The notes under the pieces were generated by a model, which saw only the letters and a program-made list of their open reading frames with translations, made no database searches and was not told the DNA's origin. This document shows, in pieces, positions 58,711-64,000 of a DNA stretch of 64,000 bases. Source of the stretch: Gnetum montanum. Lineage: Eukaryota > Streptophyta > Gnetopsida > Gnetales > Gnetaceae. Position 1 is the first letter of the stretch, and each line of letters starts with the position of its first letter. Both the position numbers and the translations under genes were made by a program. The stretch is from NCBI GenBank assembly GCA_015680685.1, contig MNCI01004792.1, positions 26,558-90,557 on the forward strand, in the 5' to 3' direction.

Positions 58711-58980
58711 AAAAGAAACCTCAAGGTTTGAGCTGGGAACTACGGTTGTTGGAGAAATCATTTTGCATGATTAAACGAAAATAGCAAATAAGAAATGCAA
58801 AATGAAATAGGCGATCGGAGGCTTTTTGTCCTATCGGGTTCCAAAGGAATCGTCATTGTGACCAGTTTGCACCACATGATGCATAGACAATCACAAGGAT
58901 GTCACATCTACACTAGTAGGTGACAAGATACAAACAACATGTAGGGCTACCCAAAATATGTAAAAATGGCACCAAAAAGT
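58711..58980 (-). other. 5' leader of element C
   Basis: About 270 nt between the primer site and the gag ATG. It lacks the 17-bp minisatellite present in the same place in D. No open frame. Confidence 0.55.
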
Positions 58981-58998
58981 CCCTCCTTTTAGAACCAA
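58981..58998 (-). promoter_or_regulatory. primer binding site of element C
   Basis: Minus strand TTGGTTCTAAAAGGAGGG, four bases from the LTR end. Fourteen of 18 bases agree with the site in D (12135). The tRNA is not assigned. Confidence 0.6.
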
Positions 58999-59002
58999 AA
59001 AC

Positions 59003-60750
59003 TGTAGCAACTAAAAATGTTAGTGGCTGGAACACCGAGAGGTTGCCATGCAAATATTTTAACCGTGAATCGGTGCAAGGGCCGTGCTATATAGAAAGGA
59101 AAGTGAGGTTTCCTGAATGATTTGGTCGATGAAACAGGGAATTAATCGATGTATCTTAACCTTTCGCAAAAGTTCGTTTTAGAAGCGAGGCATGCAAAGT
59201 AAATCAATGATCAATAAATGTAAAGCGGTGAGAATAATGCAAAATAATGATGATAGTAAGAAAATAGCAAAACAGACTTGGGTAAGAAAGTGCACTACCC
59301 CAAAGTTACAGGTTTCATCCTTTACTTTGCTAAAAGGCATACAACAGAACATGTAACATAGAAGAGGCATAGCTTACACAGAGTAGTGTGGTCATAGACC
59401 TCTGAACTGTAGAGCCGACCAGCAAACTCAAAGCTAACTAGAGTGCTAAAAATTATAGACTATGATCTTTGAAAGCCAACTTAAAAGCCAATTACTACTC
59501 AAGCCAAAAGCCAGCCAACCAAACCCTCAAGTGTTACTTACCAAGGTATTTATAGGGCTAGAAGTAGGAGAAAAATGTGGTTTGGATGCCACGTGTCCTT
59601 GGCCCCACAAGGTGTAAACATGGCTACACTATGCAGGTGTGTGATGCTGGAGGTGAGCTTTGTTACACTATGACCATACTGCTGAAACCACATGTGCCAA
59701 AATCTAGTGTGCTAATAATGCTAGCAAAAATGAAGTGTATGCTCCAGGACTACGTCTTCCCTACTCTTGCAAGCAGGGTTAAGCATAGGAACAATTTTTG
59801 GGGAGTGACCAAGGGTATGAAAAATGAAGCAAACTTGCTGATTTTGTCTGCCAAAGCAATATTAGGATGAGAGTAATCATTGCCAACAAGTTATAGAGCT
59901 AACCGAAGACGTTTTGATGTCTAAATGCTAGTGTTGCACTACCTACGTTGTTCAACGCATTGGCACAGCATAAGTAACTGCTTGCTGCACTATGCTACGC
60001 TAGGTAGCGTAGCAAAGCATAGCCACCAGTTTTGATAGAAAACTTGGGTAGGAGCCGAGAGCATTTGTGTTAGGCTTGGTTAGGAAAAAAACTGTAACTT
60101 TTTTCCTCCATGCCGAAAATCCTTTGGACTTGGTTATTTTTGCATCATTGCTACACTATGCTATGCTATGTAACGTAGCATAGCATAGTAGCTAGTGTGT
60201 CATGCTTCCTTGTTCAATCTACCATTTTCTACCAAGAAACTTTGCTTCAAGCCTGAGGGCTTTAAGTGGAACAATGAGTCTTGGAGGCCGAAGCATTGCT
60301 AAGTGCAATATTCTTGTTAAAGTCACTTGGAAAAGGGGGGCCTTTAAGCACTTTATCCTTGTTACACTATACTACGCTCCATAGCATAGCACCATCTTGG
60401 ATGCTTTATTGATCCCTTTGAGGCTTGCTATGCTTCACAGCATAGCGTAGCGTAGCAGATTTATGTGCTAGAAAACTTGTCGAACTATTTTTCTCATCCT
60501 GAACACTTTCGACAACTCCTAATATGGTCTTTAGGTAGACTGCCAATCAGATCAATTGTCTAGTTCAGTAGGCTGGAGAGTCTAGTAGGCTTGTTAGCCC
60601 TAGAGATAGAAAAATTGCTAGATTGTACAGTCTATCCTTGATGCCTACACCACTCTGTCAGCCCATCATGACACTGCACTTGTGGAAATCCTTACCCAAA
60701 TTCCAAGACTCTACTGAAGCATGCGGGTCCTAAAATTTCATGGTGTTTCA
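59003..60750 (-). repeat. 5' LTR of element C
   Basis: Partner of 42096-43826, 1,748 bp. Minus-strand start TGAAACACCATGAAATTTT, end ...TAGTTGCTACA. TATA box at 59547-59554. Palindromic clusters at 59982-60021 (perfect 22-bp palindrome at 59993-60014), 60148-60193, 60362-60390 and 60424-60460 match those of the other LTR in place. Confidence 0.88.
59547..59554 (-). promoter_or_regulatory. LTR TATA box (element C 5' LTR)
   Basis: Minus-strand TATAAATACC, the likely start region of the gag-pol transcript. Confidence 0.65.
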
Positions 60751-60884
60751 CCCCTAGTCCTTGTAGTCATTTCTTGTAGATGTCATTCTTTGAGCTCTTC
60801 TTCATGTCCTACAAAAACATCACATTCCACAACATTCTATGTTCTCCATTTTCCTTAAGGTTTTGACATTCCAAAAGGTCAACA
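60751..60884 (-). repeat. 5' LTR of element B, remaining part
   Basis: Matches 37170-37313: CTTGTAGTC, then ATTTCTTGTAGATGTCATT (an 11-bp segment present in the other LTR is missing between them), then ACAACATTCTATGTTC, ending AACA. TTACT follows at 60885 as the target duplication. Confidence 0.85.
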
Positions 60885-61600
60885 TTACTTGAAAATGGCT
60901 TCATGAGAGAATTAATTTCACCTTGTGCAATGCTAGTGGTACTAGTGCCAAAGAAGAAGAGTAATGAATGGAGGATGTGCACTGATTCCAAGGTAGTAAA
61001 CAAGATAACAATGGGATATAGGTTTTCTATACCAAAAATTGATGATGTCCTTGATGTCCTTAATAATGAAAATAACTTTAGAAAATTTGATTTGGAGAGT
61101 GGCTATCTTCAAATCAAAATCATACCTTGTGATGAGTGGAAGATAGCTTTCAAAACACAAAATGAATTATTTAAGTGATTGGTCATGCCATTTAGGCTCA
61201 CAAATGCACCTTCTATATTTGAAAGGTTGATGCATGTTGTATTGAATAACTTGATTAGTAAGTGTTGTATTATCTTTTTGGAAAATATTTTGATGTATAG
61301 CTCTAATGAGGAAAAACTTGGATCATTTGAGGATGGTGTGTCTTAACTTGGAGAAGGCACAACTAATAATCAATGTGAAAAAATGTCATTTATTCAAGAG
61401 GAAAATCACATATTTGGGGCATGTGGTTTCTAAAAATACAAATTTAGATGAAAGCTACCAAGGTAAAGGCTATTAAGGATTGGTCAACTCCTAGGAATGT
61501 TGGGGAGGTAAGAACATTTCTTGGTTTAGTAGGTTTTTATAGAAGGTTCAAAATTTTAGTGATATTTCATAGCCTATATTTGATTTGTTAATAAAAATAT
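60885..61600 (+). pseudogene. pol: reverse transcriptase of element A (continues from 36196)
   Basis: ENGFMRELISPCAMLVVLVP, SNEWRMCTDSKVVNKITMGY, RFSIPKIDDVLDVL, FRKFDLESGYLQIKI, ending near 61180. After a frame change it reads MPFRLTNAPSIFERLMHVVL and IIFLENILMYS. The palm blocks follow the gypsy/chromovirus order. The catalytic YFDD/YVDD is FLEN (61275-61286), so the enzyme is dead. The thumb (GHVVS.....D..Kv.AI..W..P.nv..vR.FLGL..FYRRF) is readable at 61415-61545 with shifts. Confidence 0.8.
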
Positions 61601-62035
61601 GGAATCTATGTAGAATAATGAAACCCAAGAGAGCTTTGACTTGTTAAAAGCAAAGATTACTAGTTAACCAGTGCTTGCAATTCTAGATTTTCAAAAGCTT
61701 TTCCAAGTGGAGATGGATGCAAGTGAACTTGCCATTGGTGGAGCACATTCAAAAGAAGGTAGGCTTGTTTCTTTCTTTTCTAAAAAGTTGAATGAATTAA
61801 GGCAAAAATATAGTGTATATGAGAATGCGTTGTACCTATTCTTCAAGAAATCAAGCACTAGAGGCATTATTTGTTGCTCAAGGAATTCACCATGATGACA
61901 GAACACAAAGAACCTTGATTTTTGAACTCATAAAAGTAGTTGATTGCAAAGCACGTGAAGTGGATTACATAGTTACAAGTGTTTAATTTTTTTCTAAAGC
62001 ACAAAAGTTGAAAATCCAATGTAATGGTTGATGCA
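61601..62035 (+). pseudogene. RNase H of element A
   Basis: LAILDFQKLFQVEMDASELA, HSKEGRLVSFFSKKLNELRQ, KYSVYENALYLFF. The first Asp (MDAS) is kept. After a gap, EVDYIVTS- and VDALSRMH-like text near 62020 is the usual end of this domain. No archaeal-type RNase H follows, unlike elements C and D. Confidence 0.75.
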
Positions 62036-63165
62036 TTATCAAGGATGCATGTGGTGAATTTCAGTGTACCTCATGTAGAAGGTATGGATGATTTTGCTTT
62101 TTTTATGAGCATGATGTTGATTTTGGGTAGATTTGGAGGAGCCTCAAAGAGCCATTGATGAATAGGATAGACTAATGGAGGGACTATTATATTCAAGATG
62201 AACTATTATTTAAGAATGACAAGGTATGTGTTCCTAATTATGGTTTTGGAAGAAGATTTTATTCAAAAAGCATTATAGTGATATGGAAGGTCACATGAGT
62301 AGGGATAAAACATTGGAACTTATGGATAGTTACTATTTCTAGCCTAGTATAGCAACAAAACTTTTGAAATTTATGAAGAAATTCTTAACATATCAAAACT
62401 TCAAACGAGGCAAAAGTCTGGATGGACACTATATGCCTTTGTTGATTCTTAAAGGTCCATGGGAAACTGTGTCAATGGACTTTGTGAGTGGTATTCCAAA
62501 GACCAAAAGTGAGAATGATGTATTTTTTATTATAATTGATAGGTTCTGAAATATTATATCTCTTATTCCATGCAAGAAGGTAAGTGATGCTTCTCAATTT
62601 ACATTTCTAGCATGTTGTAAAGTTACATGGTATTCCTTTAAATATTGTTAGTGATAGAGATTCCAAGTTCACAAGTAATTTTCGGAGGTCACTTTGGAAG
62701 ATTTTTGGAACAAATTTGAATTTTTAAGTGCATATCATCCATAATATGATGGCCAAAAAGAGGTGGTGAATAAATCCTAGCTAAACATATTAAGATGTTT
62801 ATGTGATAAATAGCCAAACAGGTAGAAAAACTTGTTGTATCATGTTGAGTTTTTGTATAATAATTCTTTTCCTATTGCTATTGGAAAAATCCCATTTGAT
62901 AAAACCTATAAGTTTTCTCCAAAGATGGAGAACACTTTGAAGTGTTTTGATGCTGAAGCTCAACTTAGTATTGAGTTTCTGCAAGCAATAACGGATCTCC
63001 ATGCACAAGTAAATTTAAATCTTGAGAAGAAGATTGAAGATAGAGTCCTAAATAGGAATGAGGGCAAGAAAAATTCTGATCTTGCTATTGGTGAATTGGT
63101 TTGGATGCACTTGAAGAAGAAGTTGAGAGGTGTTCCCATTTCCAAATGATGCCACTACATAAGGA
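62036..63165 (+). pseudogene. integrase of element A
   Basis: HYSDMEGHMSRDKTLELM (zinc-binding His pair; the CxxC is lost), LLILKGPWETVSMDFVSGIP (62445-62505; core Asp in MDF), [30 protein letters not shown] near 62620-62685 (second core Asp), then EFLYNNSFPIAIGKIPFDKT and GELVWMHLKKKLRGVPISK. No chromodomain can be seen before the sequence changes near 63170. Stops and shifts break the frame. Confidence 0.78.
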
Positions 63166-63199
63166 AGATAATGTCTCATAACTAACCTTGAGATTAGCA

Positions 63200-63645
63200 T
63201 GATAAGACCCCAAAAGAGCAAGCTATAATTAAAACTTGAAAGCACATGTTATAATAATGGACATGTCTTTTGAGGTGAGTCTTAGGGGTTTATTTGAAGG
63301 TATGTATACCTAAGCATTACAGGTCTATCAACATGGAGTTGCAAAGCCAATAAAGGTGATTAACAAAAGCTAGGTGAAGTGGAATAGGAAGAGAACTAGC
63401 CATCGCTTTTAGCCAGTTGTAGGCCTAACCATGGTGGTAGTTCTAGATTACCTTTAAGGGATAGATATTGAAGAAATAAAATCCTAAGGAATACTTAGAG
63501 CATGATCCAAATACATTATTTCATATCAATAAAGCATTTTTTTTCATTTTCCTTCTGCATTTTCCCTATCATCTTCCTTTATGCACAATGTCTAATATAA
63601 CATATATTTGATGTTTTCTATGACATCCAAGAATGGGATGTCACA
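63200..63645 (+). repeat. possible 5' LTR of another gypsy element
   Basis: Starts TGATAAGACCCCAAAAG, ends GGGATGTCACA, and is followed three bases later by an initiator-Met-like primer site. An A/T-rich AATAAAGC word at 63530 could be its polyadenylation signal. The left border is a guess from the TG start. Confidence 0.4.
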
Positions 63646-63647
63646 TT

Positions 63648-63659
63648 TGATATTGGAGC
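63648..63659 (+). promoter_or_regulatory. degenerate primer binding site
   Basis: TGATATTGGAGC against TGGTATCAGAGC: three differences, all transitions. Its place right after GGGATGTCACA is the usual LTR/primer-site arrangement. Confidence 0.4.
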
Positions 63660-64000
63660 AAACTATGACCAAATGATCAATTAGAATCAAAGACTGACTA
63701 TAATCCAATGATGAACCATCGAGCCACAACCTAGGGAGAGTCATGGACCATCACCAAATGTATCATATGTTCAAGATGATCCATATCCTACCAACCAAGA
63801 TTCCTTAAAGAATACCAATGATTAGCAGATCTGATTATGACTCATCAAGATTCATCAATTAAAAGAGATATTGGTAAGACAAGGATACATTGGTCCAAGT
63901 AACTCTTGGCGATCTTGTAGTTCTGCTATAATGTTATATAATTAAGGTCATTGTTAAGTTCATTCCAAAAAATTAGTAACCATGAACCAAGTTGATGTTT
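63660..64000 (+). other. start of internal region of a further element; no gene resolved
   Basis: AT-rich sequence to the window end. No gag motif is reached. Confidence 0.35.

Larger units (their letters stand above)
42096..60750 (-). mobile_element. Tat-type Ty3/gypsy element C, 18.66 kb, with an antisense gene
   Basis: Two LTRs of 1.73-1.75 kb in the same orientation bound a minus-strand gag-protease, a plus-strand spliced gene, and minus-strand RT-RNase H-aRNH-integrase. The aRNH and the CxxH..GH....C gag knuckle place it in the Tat clade. It lies inside B's 5' LTR. The expected 5-bp target duplication is CCTTG on the left against CCCCT on the right, i.e. decayed. By eye, about one base in seven differs between the LTRs in a 200-nt stretch, so the insertion is old. 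Confidence 0.88.
36197..60884 (-). mobile_element. Ty1/copia-type element B (SIRE/Maximus-like), interrupted by element C
   Basis: Inserted in A's pol with a 5-bp target duplication TTACT (36192-36196 and 60885-60889). Orientation is minus: 3' LTR 36197-37313, polypurine tract 37314-37333, internal region to 41199, primer site 41186-41197, 5' LTR 41200-42095 plus 60751-60884. The LTR begins TGTTGA on the minus strand and ends GATCCTTA. Without C the element is about 6 kb. It encodes gag but no recognisable pol. Confidence 0.85.

Overview
This window is plant nuclear DNA made almost entirely of old, mutated LTR retrotransposons nested in one another, plus two LINE remnants. The evidence for a plant is the set of element types: Ty3/gypsy Tat-type elements with a second RNase H domain, a chromovirus-like gypsy element and a SIRE/Maximus-like Ty1/copia element, with initiator-Met or unusual primer sites. 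I see no intact host gene, tRNA, rRNA or CRISPR array. Every coding region of any length carries stops or frameshifts. I cannot name the species.

Layout. 1-801 is an inverted LTR (F) abutting a broken gypsy protease (802-1064), followed by a related LTR-like block (about 1490-2050). 3880-4375 and 6365-8060 are two decayed LINE polymerases. 8061-10990 has no recognisable gene. 10991-32695 is a Tat-type gypsy complex on the + strand. It runs from a 5' LTR (D) through gag, protease, an antisense spliced gene, a deleted RT, RNase H, archaeal-type RNase H and integrase to an LTR of a second relative (E), then a second integrase tail and D's 3' LTR. 32696-33315 is the 3' end of another gypsy element. 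33316 onward is chromovirus-like element A, whose reading frame is cut at 36196 and resumes at 60885. The 24.7 kb between is copia-type element B (- strand, 36197-60884, 5-bp target duplication TTACT). B's own 5' LTR is split by an 18.66 kb Tat-type element C (- strand, 42096-60750). The window ends in A's integrase and what may be the LTR of yet another element.

The most interesting content is shared by the two independent Tat-type copies, C and D. Between protease and reverse transcriptase, where Ogre-type Tat elements are known to carry a pol intron, each holds a 5-6 kb gene in the opposite orientation. I can trace about eight exons in both copies, with matching splice phases, near-equal lengths of the long exons and similar proteins. 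The product starts basic, then shows an FCP1/NLI-interacting-factor-like HAD segment whose catalytic Asp is Glu in both copies, then a long conserved region, an acidic stretch, a coiled coil and an acidic tail. Short-unit arrays built on one core (near ATGACCTTAAACTAGC) punctuate the module borders. The polypurine tract lies in the loop of a conserved inverted repeat, and the C/E LTRs carry several palindromes of the GCTACGCTATGC type. D's 3' LTR also carries about five extra copies of a ~180-bp repeat. All of this was read by eye; no alignment or database search was run.
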